From: Vitellaria paradoxa
Lineage: Eukaryota > Streptophyta > Magnoliopsida > Ericales > Sapotaceae
Assembly (NCBI GenBank): GCA_019916065.1
Contig: CM034238.1
Coordinates: 38,407,375-38,471,374, forward strand
Length of the DNA stretch: 64,000 bases
Reading direction: 5' to 3'
Shown: one piece after another, positions 46,080-58,739 of the stretch
Numbering within the stretch: position 1 is the first letter of the stretch
Layout: each line of letters starts with the position of its first letter
Position numbers and translations under genes: made by a program
Notes under the pieces: generated by a model
What the model saw: the letters and a program-made list of their open reading frames with translations, nothing else
Databases searched by the model: none
Told to the model about the DNA's origin: nothing

Positions 46080-46450
46080 TATGTTCAAGATATCCATCTC
46101 TTTAGGTCTAATGGTGCCACTCTAGCCTCCTAAGGAATAAGTGCTTCTAGGAAGTTAAGACTTCCATAGATTGTTTTTGGACTTGGCGCAAATTACTCAA
46201 ACTTCGAGAAGATGTTGTTCATATCTCTAAATACAAAGTAGGTAATGGCGAGTTCATCTTTCTTTGGTACTGTAATTAGTATCCCAAGGGGCCCCTAATT
46301 CCGAAGTACTCTTCAAGAATAGCTTACGATGTTATTTTGTCCTGAGAAACCAAAGTTTCAAGTGTTATTCATAATGGGCGATGGAAGTGGCCTTTTCCAA
46401 ATACATGGGAGCTTAGAGAAGTAGTTCTTGAATCTCCCCCTGAGTATGCT

Positions 46451-46795
46451 CCGTAACCACACACCCAAGACCAGTTTAGCCCGGGTAGTTTCCCCCCCAA
46501 AAAAAAAAAATTTAGTTCAAAAAACGTATTTTTTTTAAATTTAGCCCAGTCTAAATTTTTGTAACCTAGTTTACTTTATTTTAAACCCTTTGTTCAATCT
46601 AAATTTTTGTAACCCATCCCACTTTATTTTTAAATCTTTTATTCAAACCAGGTAAAGTTCAAATTTTAAGTCCGCCCCTGCTGTAGACACAATGTCAAAT
46701 CATATTACACCATCTTTCAATGTTTGCATCCAAACCTAAGTCATGAACATATACCCTCTTAAGCATCTACATCTTTAAACTAGCCAAAGCAAAAT
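46451..46795. other. Spacer, no gene seen
   Basis: Contains a C7/A12 homopolymer junction near 46493-46512 and two copies of a CTAAATTTTTGTAACC motif (46550 and 46598 areas). Confidence 0.5.
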
Positions 46796-46799
46796 AACT

Positions 46800-47042
46800 A
46801 CACGACAAAGGTATTTACGTCATTATATAGGTTTTTAACATATTGGTACAATAACTAAACTACATTTCTTGCACCTAGCTAAGGAACTATCCATTTTCCT
46901 TAGTTTTGGATATAATCATGCCACTATAGGCATTTACGTTGCTTTGTAGGCTATTAACCTATTGGTACAATAACCAAACTACATTCTCCGTACTTGGTTA
47001 AAAAACTATCCCTCTTCCTAAGTTTTAGGATATCATCATGAG
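46800..47042 (+). repeat. ~120-bp tandem duplication
   Basis: Two adjacent units (about 46800-46920 and 46921-47042) share GGTATTTACGT/GGCATTTACGT, TATTGGTACAATAAC and TTTAGGATAT..ATCATG. A partial third relative occurs near 47714-47800. Non-coding. Confidence 0.65.
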
Positions 47043-47049
47043 CGAACTC

Positions 47050-49609
47050 CAAGCCATGTCAGTCTCAAGCTTCTTATCGACAATGGTAGTGGTAGTTTTG
47101 GTTGTTGAAGGTCGTGGTGGGGTTTTGAGGGCTTGGGGGTCTTAGAGTTAGGCTTTGTTAGAGTAAGGAAGGGTTAATATAGGGATATATTTGTCTTTAC
47201 ATTATAAAATTTAATGGAGTTAGAAATGAGACTAACGATAGGGGGTTAGGATTAACAATTTTTCAAAATAAAGAAGGTAAGTGCACTTTTTGAAATTGAG
47301 GAATGGTACATATAATTGCTCTAATGTTGAGGGGAAACACATGTAATTCAACTATATATATATTTATAAAAAATCAGTTGGTAGAAAGTTGTCAAGAGCC
47401 TAGAAAACATACAGTCATATATGTACGGACCTCTGTTCGTATATCCCCATACAGAAGGATTCCAGACTTAGAAAATATGTCGGCTTTTTATATGTTATAC
47501 TTGTGTAAATGATTGAATTACCCCATACAAAGTAATATTAAACAAGGTTAATTAAAATAATGAGTAAAATACTAATAAAATGCTTGAACAAATGTATGGG
47601 TCATAACAAACATACAATCTCTCACACTTAGTTCTGAGATGTATTTACACATTCCTTACATGTAGATGAGGATTTATCTCTCACACACAATTCTAAGAAA
47701 TCAAAATGCACCATAGGCATTTGCATCGTTATGACGGTTACTAGCTTACTAGAACAATAACTAACCTCATGTAGGTGCAAGGATTTTTAGCCCATTGGTA
47801 CATATATCCTTCATTTCAATATCTCTCAATCCCAAAAGAAATCAATATCCAATCAACACAACACAAATCTCATCATCTCAATATGAATATAAATTAACAT
47901 CTCAGTATGACTTATATACATAACTACAAAAATCTCAATACACAAAATTCCATAATAATTAGGTATACTTAAAAAACCTATATTTAACCAAGGAATGAAA
48001 AAGAAAAAGGTCAAAGTGAGCCTCGGTCATCCAGACACTCGCTTGGGCGAAGGCACTATGCACACAAGGGTGTAGATAGGGTGTTCTAGAAATAGCTAGT
48101 GATGTAAAGATAGTAATCAAATAGTTGTATCCAAGCATTCGTCTAGACCATTGTCTACATAACTTAACCGTGTGAACGATCATCCTATAAAGTCCAAGTA
48201 TGGCTAATCCAAACAAAACTAAATTAAATTTGTAATTAATTATGTTTTCAAATTTGAAAAGGAAAAAAATTACAAAGTTAGTAAAGCTTATAGCACATGG
48301 CTTCCTAATCATTGAAGATATCTAAAAGTTACTGAAGTTTGAAGAATTTTTCATATAAGCACGTTGCCAAATTAACAAAAATTATAAACAAGAAGAAGTC
48401 CAAGTTCAAAATGATTAATTCTTGGACTTAAAAGAAAATCCTAGAACACCTCACAAGGAAGCCGCAAGGAACCTAAAGCTTCGAGGGTCAAAGAATTAAG
48501 TTAAAAAAAACAAACTAGAATTGGTTGTAGGTTGGTAGCAATGAAGGTGATCCATTAACCCCCTAGTCGCAGGGAAGGCACAGGGAAGACGATTCTTCGA
48601 CCTGTCGGATGTTCTGAATATCCTATTTTCTAATCAGTTTAAGTCTTCAATATCTATAAATATACATTTATATTCATCGTAAAAAAAAAAATTTATTGAG
48701 TGAGAGCATATTCTATAGGGCCTTTAGGAGAGAAAATTATTTTGTAATAGAGTTAAATTGTTTTTCTCCTTCTTCTAGTTATTCTTAAGTCTGTAAGTCT
48801 CGGAGGATTCTAAGGCACATAATTTGAGGAGCCAGAAAGTTTTTCCACTTGGTCTAGGTGCATCAAGGAGTCAAGCAAGAGCTTGAAAGAGTTCGTGTGA
48901 ACAATCCTAGAGAGTTCAAGTTAAGTCTTGTAACCTAATTTTATAGTAGAAATTGTTTTGAGATTTTTCCTCGAAAAGGGTTTTTCTCATTATTTTTTGG
49001 TGCCTCCATATTCTGTTTATTGTGTGTGTGATTGCATCATTTGGAATGATTCGAAAATTCACATATGAACGGCACCGATCAAAAAATTTAAATCTTTCAG
49101 TTCATGTTTTGTTTTCTATTTTTCAAACCAAGTTTAACAATTTATTTAAATTCCATCAAATAGAATTATTTATGAATTTCAAAACCCTAGAATATGAGTT
49201 CTAAACATCACTATAGTATTTAAAATTTAGAATACTAACGCCTAATTGATTTTACCTAATCAAACACTGAGCAAGATCGACATCACAGAAACTAATCCAT
49301 TTCCTTTACTAACACATCAATCAACGTAGCTAACAAGTATGGCTATGCAAAATGATAGATATTTTAGAGCAGCTGTTAGTTTCATTTTTTTTTTCACGCG
49401 CTTGGTATTGGAATTGTAGACCCAAAAATATTAAAAAGTATACTTTATATATATCGTATGCATTTATATATTATTTTATTCATATTTTCTTTTAAAAACT
49501 AAGATTTTATATCAAATGTTTTTAAGAATATTTATTTTAATAGTGAAATACTTCCTTTTAGAATTTTTTAAATTATTTTCAGTTAAAAATATAATTTAAT
49601 TTTAAAAAT
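47050..49609. other. AT-rich spacer, no gene seen
   Basis: Short frames only. A segment near 48700-49020 resembles the end of a plant LTR but has no partner in the window. Confidence 0.5.
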
Positions 49610-51570
49610 AATATAAATCTATATGAATAGACTTAAACATAAAGTTTGATAAACAAAAAAATTATTCTCAACCCGTCTATCTCACTTATTGGTCAACTTT
49701 AATTGTGCATGAAGCTCCAAATGTTTTTAAAAAATTTTAAAAAATTCTAAAAGTTCCCAGTTTCTTCTAAAATTCTAAAATTCTAAAAATTTTAAAAAAA
49801 TTTTTTCATTTGTCATTTTTACACTAATTTTTAATTTTTTTGAATATTTTGGAACTTCAAATAGGGATGTAAATGAATAGGATATCTGCTCAATTAATGA
49901 TTACTATTACCAAATATGTTTATTTTTTACCTACCGTTACTATTCCAAACTCATTTATTTTTTTAATTGGAATCTCAAACCTGTGTCATCACGTCCCAAA
50001 TTAGCCAAACCCGTCCTAAATCTGCGAAACCCAATCAAGCACAATCGATTAGACTACGTGGTGTCCACTTTGACGAACTCGTTAAATACTCGATTTGAAA
50101 TAAAAAATAATAATCTTACATTGCAAAATTTATGTAAATACTTTAAAAGAAATGTTTATCTATAACAACATACTACAAACAATACTATATACTATGCTCA
50201 AAAATCACCACATAAACATAACTTTCGCAGCTTTAAGTTTTATAAACTAATAAGATAAGTTAATATAATAATCTCAAATGTTAGCAAAATTATCTCAAAC
50301 AAGTTGAACACACATATGTATAACAAATAAATTATTGACTTTTAAATCAATATTACAGTTTATATAAATAAATATTATATTATATTAAACAGATACTTAA
50401 CTCTATGAGTATCGGATATCGGATATCGGATATCGAATATCCTACAAGCAAATCTCAAACCGGTCCCAAATGTGAACGGATAATAAATTTAAAGCTCAAA
50501 ACTATCTTAATCCTATTATGATATTTTTCAATAGATTTTTAATAGATTTGGTTAGATCAAGTACTCTTTTATACCTATTCCATTAGCATCCCTATTCAAA
50601 TGTATACCCATTCCATTAACATCCTTATTCAAACGAAACCCAGAAAAAATAAAAAGTAGTAGATATTAATAACAAAATTGTAAAATACGATGTACCCCTA
50701 ATCCGTAGACAGGTAGAGATGACGCTATTGCTAGAGTCAGATTATTAGATGTGGATATTAATTATCAATCCAGACAAACCGTTGAAAATATTCAATCTCC
50801 ATCTCCCCTCCTGATGGAAGAAAAAACATACATTAATGGGAAACCATTCCAATATCTATATGCAATTTAAATAAAACTTATTTATTATAATATTTATAAA
50901 ATAAAAATATATTAATGAATTAATATTTTAAATGACACTATGCATTTGGTATTAGTTTTAAAAATTAAAATGATAAATTTTACAAAAGTAAATATTAATT
51001 TTTTACTCTTACAATTTTTTTATTTATTGTATGTGACTATTTAAAAAATATACCTTTAACATGAAAATGTATTAATTCATTTTTTATAAAATATACTGTT
51101 TTTCTTTGGTGACTAAAATTTGTTTGGTGACCTTTATAAAATATACTTAATAAAATCAGAAGATCAAATTTATATTTTTAATCTTGTACTAAACACATCT
51201 TATTTCTAATTAGGGGTGGAAACGAGTGGGCTCGATCTCGACTCAAATTTTTTATATAGGCTTGAGTTCTACTTGATAAAAAAGAATTTAGTTTCAAGAA
51301 TGACTCAATTAAATCAAAACAATATTATTTTAGTCTAAACTATAATAAATAAAATTTTATGACAAATATTATTAAAATTATTATAAAATTTATATATTAG
51401 ATTATTTTTGGAGTCAAGTTTTTCTAAATTTATCTCCAGCTCAATTTTAAACGATTCACAAGTTGACTTTGATTTGAACCTGTTTAAACAATTCACAAAT
51501 CGAATTTGATTCGAACTTATTTTAATCACGAATCCAACTTGAGTTAAACTTTTTTTCTTTTTCTTTTTTT
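49610..51570 (+). repeat. Left arm of a large inverted repeat
   Basis: Reverse complement of blocks in 61090-64000. Matching pairs: 49641-49700 with 63661-63730; 49871-49980 with 63371-63490; 50160-50450 with 62920-63190; 50721-50826 with 61939-62040; 51200-51540 with 61100-61640. The arms look about 80-85% alike by eye. No ORF of interest. A short CGGATAT repeat sits at 50410-50440. Confidence 0.85.
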
Positions 51571-52009
51571 GTGAAATTTTTGTTGGAGATTAGTAGCGAG
51601 AATTGAAAAAATTACCTTAATATCGCTATTTCTTCTCTGTAATTTTGTTGTAAAATATTGAGTATGTTCTCCGTAATTTTATTATAAAATATTGAGTATG
51701 TTGAGTGATTGTGCTAATTAAGTATTGTTGAGAATATAAAACTGCTTGTAGAATTATAAACACGTAGAGAGTTAAGTAAAAACTGGTTCTGAATCATATC
51801 GTAAGTAGGTATAAAATAACTATAATACTTTTAATTTAATGGATAATATGTAAATAATTGTTAGAATAATTATATCAATTTATTTAAAAGACGGCTTCTC
51901 CAAAAATAAAGACCACTAAAAAAAAAAAATTTCACCAAGTCCAAAAGTTTCCACTATAATAGTAATAGACAAGCAATAATTTTCATTAGGGTATGAATAT
52001 ATAAATAAC
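51571..52009. other. Spacer inside the inverted repeat
   Basis: No gene. Contains a direct repeat of about 42 bp (GTAATTTTGTTGTAAAATAT / GTAATTTTATTATAAAATAT, 51640-51705). Confidence 0.5.
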
Positions 52010-52560
52010 TTCTCGGGAAGAAAAAAAATAATGACAAAAAAATTTTATTTCAATGACATGATAATAAAAAGGAAAATTTTCTTGAGCCATATTTGAAATT
52101 TTATTTCAAGGTCTGATTTTTTTTTGTTTGTAACAATTAAAAGCTTAAACTTTTTTATAGTTGTAATATTCCATTTTGGTGATTTTTTTTCCCAACTAGT
52201 ATAAATTCTAGGGGCAAACCAATTACTTACAAGGCATTGCAATTAAAGAAAAATTTAAGTCTTTAATTATTAAAAAAACAAATAAACGAAAGTTTTAGAG
52301 TGAGATTTCGAGTAAAATCTAAATAACAAAGTGAGAATTACTCAAAAATATATTTTGAGTAAAAGTATTTATTCAATTTAATTTCAATTTTCTAACCTAG
52401 CTAAATATAACAAATTCAATATCTTTTATTTTACTTTGCTACGATACATTTTTTATATATTGTTTCATAAATTTAAGATTCAAAAACATTCTCAAGTTAG
52501 AGTTGGGATTCATAATATCAACATCATCATCATCAATTAGAATAACTTATGGTTTCGACT
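52010..52560 (+). repeat. Third copy of CNL flank sequence
   Basis: 52020-52345 follows 19350-19680, and 52410-52545 follows 21840-21975, in the same order and orientation. This suggests that the ancestral flank was continuous and that the extra sequence between those blocks near the CNL was added later. No NLR coding sequence is seen here. 52575-52640 is inverted relative to a similar block at 20209-20265. Confidence 0.65.
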
Positions 52561-54430
52561 AAAAATATAAAATCTAAATTGGGCATATTCCCTGATTGGA
52601 CTAAAAAACACTAAAGTATTCAGACTTGGCACATTCCTCCTACTGATGCCGGCCATATTTTCCTATAAAATGTATAGCTCTCCCCCAACGTAGAATCAAA
52701 AGGCAACAAGACGGCTTTCGTGGTTTCACCCCCTTTTTAATTCAAAGGCTTTAATCATATCTCAGGCTATTTATTGTCTACGACACTCGCCTATATATTC
52801 AGTATTTGAGTTTGATTTTGATGAGCTTGAAAAAAATTGAAATGGATAGATTAAGAACGTAATTATATTATTTAGATATTATTTATTATATTAAAAGAAT
52901 TTTAAAAATATACAATAAATATTATGTATACAACACTCAAATATCAAATAATAATATTTTTTGTTAGGTTATTAATGGGATATTTCAACTTTATTTAGTT
53001 ATTTTTAATTACGTTAGTTATACAAAATTGTAGTAAATAAAATTAATTTATAAATTAACTGAGCTTAATTAGAGAGACTTAAAATTTAAGAATTAACATA
53101 AAGTCAGTCTTGGTATTGAAAGATTAAGCTTGGTGCCGACCAAGCCCCAGTTATCCCTAATTTTGAATAATTGAAATGTTGAATTAAAAAAAAGCAAGAA
53201 ATCAATATTTTTTTTATTTTGTGTTTTATTTAAAAATAGAATAAAATAAATAAATAAATAACTATAAAAAATTATTTTTTTATTTTGTTTCATATAAAAT
53301 AAACAAAATTATATGATTAATTTAATTTCCTTTCTTCCGACAAAATCAACAATAAAGACGTTGTCACACCTCAAATTAAAAATGAAACCCACCATGAATT
53401 ACAGTGCCTTTACCTATAACATAAATCTTCATAAATTCAAAGTAAGCAATTAAATAAATCCAAAGTAAGCAATTAAATATTCATGTAGGAGGTTACCAAC
53501 TTATGATATCGTGGTCCCAACCTAATCCAAAATTGTTAACTATCATCCTTTCAACTCACTTGAAAAATGATAAAAGTAATGGGTGAGCTAAAAATCATTG
53601 AATAGATTGTCAAACTAAACATAATAATAGTAATTTGAAAAAAAAATTTAATAAATAATTTAACCAAGAGAAATTTTTAAATAAATAATGCCTATGCATA
53701 AATAATAGTAATTTCAAAACATGCACATTAGTATGCAATAATATCTATAGTCAACATCTCAATCACAACAGTCATGATAAATATTAATTTGTGTATTATC
53801 ATATGCGAATTAAATATTAAATATATCAAAATAATTTCTCGTGAACAATGCCTTGTTAGTTCCTATATCGCATTTAAAGTCACCCAGTCTGACTCCTGAA
53901 TTCTTCCTTATGACAATCCGATTGAAATCATCAAAGGTTTTACAAGTATGTTCCTAAAAATATTGAGAACTAATATCACCACAATTAATACAGGCCTGTT
54001 TCCTAGTTGCCAAAGTCACAGTCAGTGCCATGAACTTTAATTTTAATTCCAATGATCACAAATAAATACCCATCACAATCCCACAAATTCCAAAACTAAA
54101 TAGTATTCATGTTCAAATAATTTTTCTATACTCAATAGTATAAAATATTAAATCTCTTGTCAAAATAAATAGATTTTTACAAATAATAGTTCAGAAAATC
54201 TAACCATAAAAACATTTATGTATAGAACAGTTTACAAAATTAATATTAACAAACCAAATCACTTACTTAAAGTCCAAAAATGCAAATATAAATTACACCA
54301 GAGAATTTTGAATGCAAAATATAAATATTTATTACTTAAAAATATATCTTAAAATTTCAATTAATAAAACTAATTAAATAATTATTTTAAACAATTCTAA
54401 TTACCACTCCTCAACCGTCGCTGGCAGCAA
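52561..54430. other. Spacer, no gene seen
   Basis: AT-rich; short low-complexity frames only. A TGTCACACCTC start at 53353 resembles a plant LTR terminus, but no second copy was found. Confidence 0.5.
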
Positions 54431-54435
54431 CCTCC

Positions 54436-54473
<38 letters not shown>
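54436..54473. repeat. (ATT)n microsatellite
   Basis: About 12 TTA/ATT units, uninterrupted. Confidence 0.9.
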
Positions 54474-54475
<2 letters not shown>

Positions 54476-54587
54476 CCTACCGTGAGTATTCAACATCCCT
54501 ATATATACATACACTACACATAAATCAATTAAAAGAATCAAATTCTGAACAAATACACATTTTGTGGTAAATATGTAAAAGATATTG

Positions 54588-54740
54588 GTGATGTTTGGAT
54601 AGTAAAAAAAAAAGCACATAAAAAAAATAAAAAGTTAATGTAAAATTGATACGTATTGAAATTTGATTAGAAAAAATTAAAAAAATTTAATAGAAGTTGA
54701 TGGAATTTGGTTAATTTGGGTAAATTAAACGGGACTATTA
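54588..54740 (+). mobile_element. Small MITE, third family copy
   Basis: Begins GATGTTTGGATAGTAAAA and contains ATTTGATTAGAAAAAATTAA; aligns with 61158-61309. Non-coding. Confidence 0.4.
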
Positions 54741-54744
54741 TGTC

Positions 54745-57700
54745 TTATTAAGATGACATATAAGACATGAAACAAAAGAGAAGGAAAAAATTTTAATCGT
54801 TAGAGTAGTCGTTAGATTGAAGGAAGGTTGATCTCTTAACCTTACTATTTATGCCTTTATTTCATTTTTTCATTTCTTCTCCTAATAATAAATTAAATAA
54901 AATATGAATGGCCCATGTTTAAAAAGTTAAAAAGTACACAATAATTAACTTGCTCAATAAAAAAGATAACAAGCACATATATTTTTAAAGTTTTTTTTTT
55001 TTTATTTTTGTTCAAAAACTAATTCGACTTTTTTTTTACAAAAATTGGAAAACAAAAAATACATCCAAAGTTTGTAAAAAGGCACATCGAAAAATTTCTC
55101 AAAAGATATTAAATAAAAATTCTTACCATGCCCATATGAACAAATTGCTATAATCAACAATTATCACAATCTAACTGCTAGAGACACAATTAATTTTTAT
55201 TTTTTTAAAAACAAATAGAGAATCAAAATTAGCATAATAAAGTATAACCTAAAAATAAATATAGCAAACTTCAAAAATAAGACAACTCATCTCAACTCAC
55301 TATCTGTAAATAGATTACCTACTTAGCATAACAACTAATCACACCAAAAGCAATGCAGAGCATTATGCAAAAATAAGTCAAGTTCTCCCACCTTAAGATA
55401 TAAACAATATCATAAATTCAGTGATTTACAAGATTTATTAAACTTCCACTTTTATATTTTGGTGAAAATCAAATAAACGAAATTGAAAAGTAAAAAATCA
55501 ATATTCATATAATTTGATACATCAATGCAAACTAATCAATATTCATATAACTTGATACATCAATGCAAACTAATGGATCTAAAATTATCAAAATATTTCA
55601 AAATTACACTCTAAAAACTACAAAAGAAAAGTACCTATGCATACTAAAAAAAAAAAAAAAAAAATCCAAAGAAAATTCCCAGACCAATAGTAGAATCACC
55701 AAATGAAGGAATTAAAAAAATTAAAACCTACCATTTGTTAACACACATGAGAGAGAGGCAAAATAGGTCGACCTCCATGAACAATTGAAGTAACAAGAAG
55801 TTGGATAAAATAAAATAACAGTAAAACCGATTCGGCGAAAAATCTCACCTATTATCTTCAGCAAGAAAATGAGAGTACGGAACAATAATAAAAAAATAAG
55901 TATCAAACCCTTTTCAAAGTTCTGCTAAAAAAAAGATTAAAAAATAAAAACAAAAGCAAAAAAAAGAACAAAAAAGAAAAAAAAGGTATAAGATTTAATG
56001 TATATATACATACTTGCTCTATGAAGGGGAAAAAAAATGAAATGAAAGTTTGAAGAAGAAATCTCCCTATGGATTATTTCCCCTGAGACCATGCACTTCT
56101 AAATGAAACTCACACTAGAAAACCCTCTCTACTGCAAAGTCAAACTTTTGAAATTAAATCCCTTCCACGCAACGAAAAAATTCTAACTGTGATCAAGATG
56201 AAAGGAATTTTGTTGGAGAAATTTTCTTTACAATTAAACTCGGCTTAAATGATGCTAGCAAGAAAGGAATAGGGAGAGGGAAACAATGTGTGTGATTGAA
56301 GATGATAGAGTCATGGATCAACAATGACCAAGCACATCTACTGATGCAGTGGTGCAAATTCAAATGGGTAAATTGATAATTTCACTCTCAAATAGTAACA
56401 GCAAAATTGCCAAAAATTGATTAAAAATGACGTTGAAACTTAAGAAGCCTTTCTGCCTTATATTATAGAAAATAATATATTACATGTACTTCATCTAATC
56501 ACTTTCAATCAATCCAATACTAATCTTCTTTTTTTTTTCCCTTCACAAAACTTGTAAATGCTAGGTAACTAAAGCTAAGTTACATATCTATATAATAAAA
56601 TATGATAGTTTTTGAAAATATCCCTCTCACAAATTAAGATACAATGGTTAAGAATCATTTTTTTCTTTTATTCAACAATTGAAATCATTTTTATATTTTT
56701 AATTTCCCGTTTAATTCTTATTTTAATGGATCCTATTAATATCTATCTCACAAAATAGATTGGATATCTTAAATTTCACCATATTTTAAGGGTGGAGATT
56801 GTGTGCAAATCAAAATTGTCAACTTAAATTTCACCAAATTATGGTTTTCTAGAAAGTTGAACTTTCTAAATTAAAGTATTATAATTTGTATTTTCTTTTA
56901 TAGTGTTTATCAAAACTTTATTGGAGAGAGAAATCATAACATATGTAATAATTGCTAAAGTCTAAAGTTTTGAAAAAAAAAAATTTTAACCCATGGATTA
57001 TCATAGTTTTTTTTTTATTTGAACTTTATGTCTAAAATTTCAACTATATAAGTTTCTTATTACTAATTTTGTTCAGAGTGTCGTAGGCACAAATTATTGC
57101 TAATATATATATATGTCTATATATTTGTACAAACACACAAACACACACATAATCTTTTGGTCAATCATCCACTTCCTTCAACTGAATCATTCACCCAACG
57201 CATCAAAGTAAAAAATAAATATATATATATATATACACTTACCGGTGAAATTCTCTTCTGTTGTGACTTCTCTCTCCCCTTCCTTTCTCTTTTTAATACA
57301 GAATATTAAAATCCTAATTTAACATGACCACTATTTAGATATAACTTCTTTAATCCAATGTCATTATGTCCACTTAAATTATAGTGGACCTCTAATCATA
57401 TATCAATATTCACATATAACCATATATTTATCTATTAATTATAAATACAAACCCAATCTCTCTTTCACCTAATCATGTCGCTAATCAATGATTAAAAAAT
57501 TCCCTAAAGAATATGACGGCTCACAAATATTCAAATTAAAAATTAATTTTAAATATTATTTAAATAAATGTAACAAATTACACAATAAAAAACACAACCC
57601 ATAAATGAAATAAATAATTAATAATTTAGGTTATAATAGATATCTATTTTTCCTTTTATATAATCTTCTTTTTTTTCCCTTTCCTGTTAATATAGAGTAA

Positions 57701-57859
57701 AGGTACACAAAAACTAATTACCAAAAAAGAAAAAAGAGGTACACAAAAATTGCTATGGATCTGAAAATTAAGGTTCAATTCTAGGTCTAAATATATTTAA
57801 TTTAACCATTTTAAATTAATTTTGGAAAATTCAATTTCGCATGAATATTTTTACAAAAG
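54745..57859. other. AT-rich spacer, no gene seen
   Basis: Contains poly-A runs and (TA)n tracts near 57094-57112 and 57217-57236. No domain-bearing ORF on either strand. Confidence 0.55.
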
Positions 57860-57863
57860 TTAA

Positions 57864-58731
57864 CGTTTGGTATGAGGTAAAAATTTTGGGGTGAAAGATT
57901 ATAGCAGTAATTGTTAGAAATGAGGGTAAATTAACTAAGAGGTAAAAATTAATATTTAATTTTAGTAAAACATTGTAATAAAATAAATTATAATAATAAT
58001 TGTTATTTTAATAAATGTAGATTAGTTAAATTTGTGATTTAAATAAATATTAATTATAAAAATAATTTTATAATAGATTAATGTTTCGATAGTAATTAAT
58101 TTTAATAGTGAATTATTATTTATTAAAAAATATTTTTATTTTGATAAAATAATTTAATAAAAAACTAATTTTAGTTTATTTAAATACATTATTAATTTTA
58201 ATAAACAATATTAATACAATACATAATCTAGCAAATAATTATTTATGACAAATAATTTTTATTTAATAAGATGTTTTAAAAAAATCATTTAATCAGTAAT
58301 TATTATTTATTAAAAATAATTTAATTTAAAAAATAAATAATCTTAATCATATATTAATATTTCAACATTAATAATTTTATAAATAAAATAAGTCATCTTA
58401 ACAATAAATCATTTTTTGTTAAACATTATTTTGGTAAAATAATTTAATAATTAATTAATTTTAATTTGATTAAATAAATTATTATTTTATAATATTTATT
58501 ATAATTATTTATAGGAGAATGTCATCTTAACAAGTATAAAGGAATATTTTACGAAAATAATGAGAAAATAGTTTAATTTCTTATTACTCCCCATTACTTA
58601 TCTCTCTCCACAAGTAACAATTTACCCTCATATCCCCACTATAATTATTACTCTTTTTTTCAAATTAATGTGATGAAAGATAAAAATTATTTCAGTAAAA
58701 TTTACTCTTTATAATCCCCAAAACCAAGCCC
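57864..58731. mobile_element. MITE of about 870 bp
   Basis: Bounded by TTAA on both sides (57860-57863 and 58732-58735). Ends are imperfect inverted repeats: CGTTTGGTATGAGG at the left, GGGCTTGGTTTTGGGG read inward from the right. A second matching inner block (ATGAGGGTAAATT) occurs on both sides. Extremely AT-rich interior with no ORF. Confidence 0.6.
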
Positions 58732-58739
58732 TTAAAGGT

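Larger units (their letters stand above)
43100..46450 (+). mobile_element. L1-type LINE, degenerate
   Basis: A non-LTR retrotransposon running from the tail of ORF1 through the endonuclease and reverse transcriptase of ORF2 to part of the zinc-binding region. No poly-A tail or target duplication could be placed; sequence after 46450 is unrelated. It is broken into at least seven frames. Confidence 0.85.

Noticed and set aside
47959..48312. 117-codon minus-strand ORF
   Set aside because: No recognisable domain, AT-rich codons and no splice or promoter context; most likely chance.
53353..56440. LTR element starting TGTCACACC
   Set aside because: No second LTR, PBS or PPT could be found. The GACGTTG present at both ends is too short to count.
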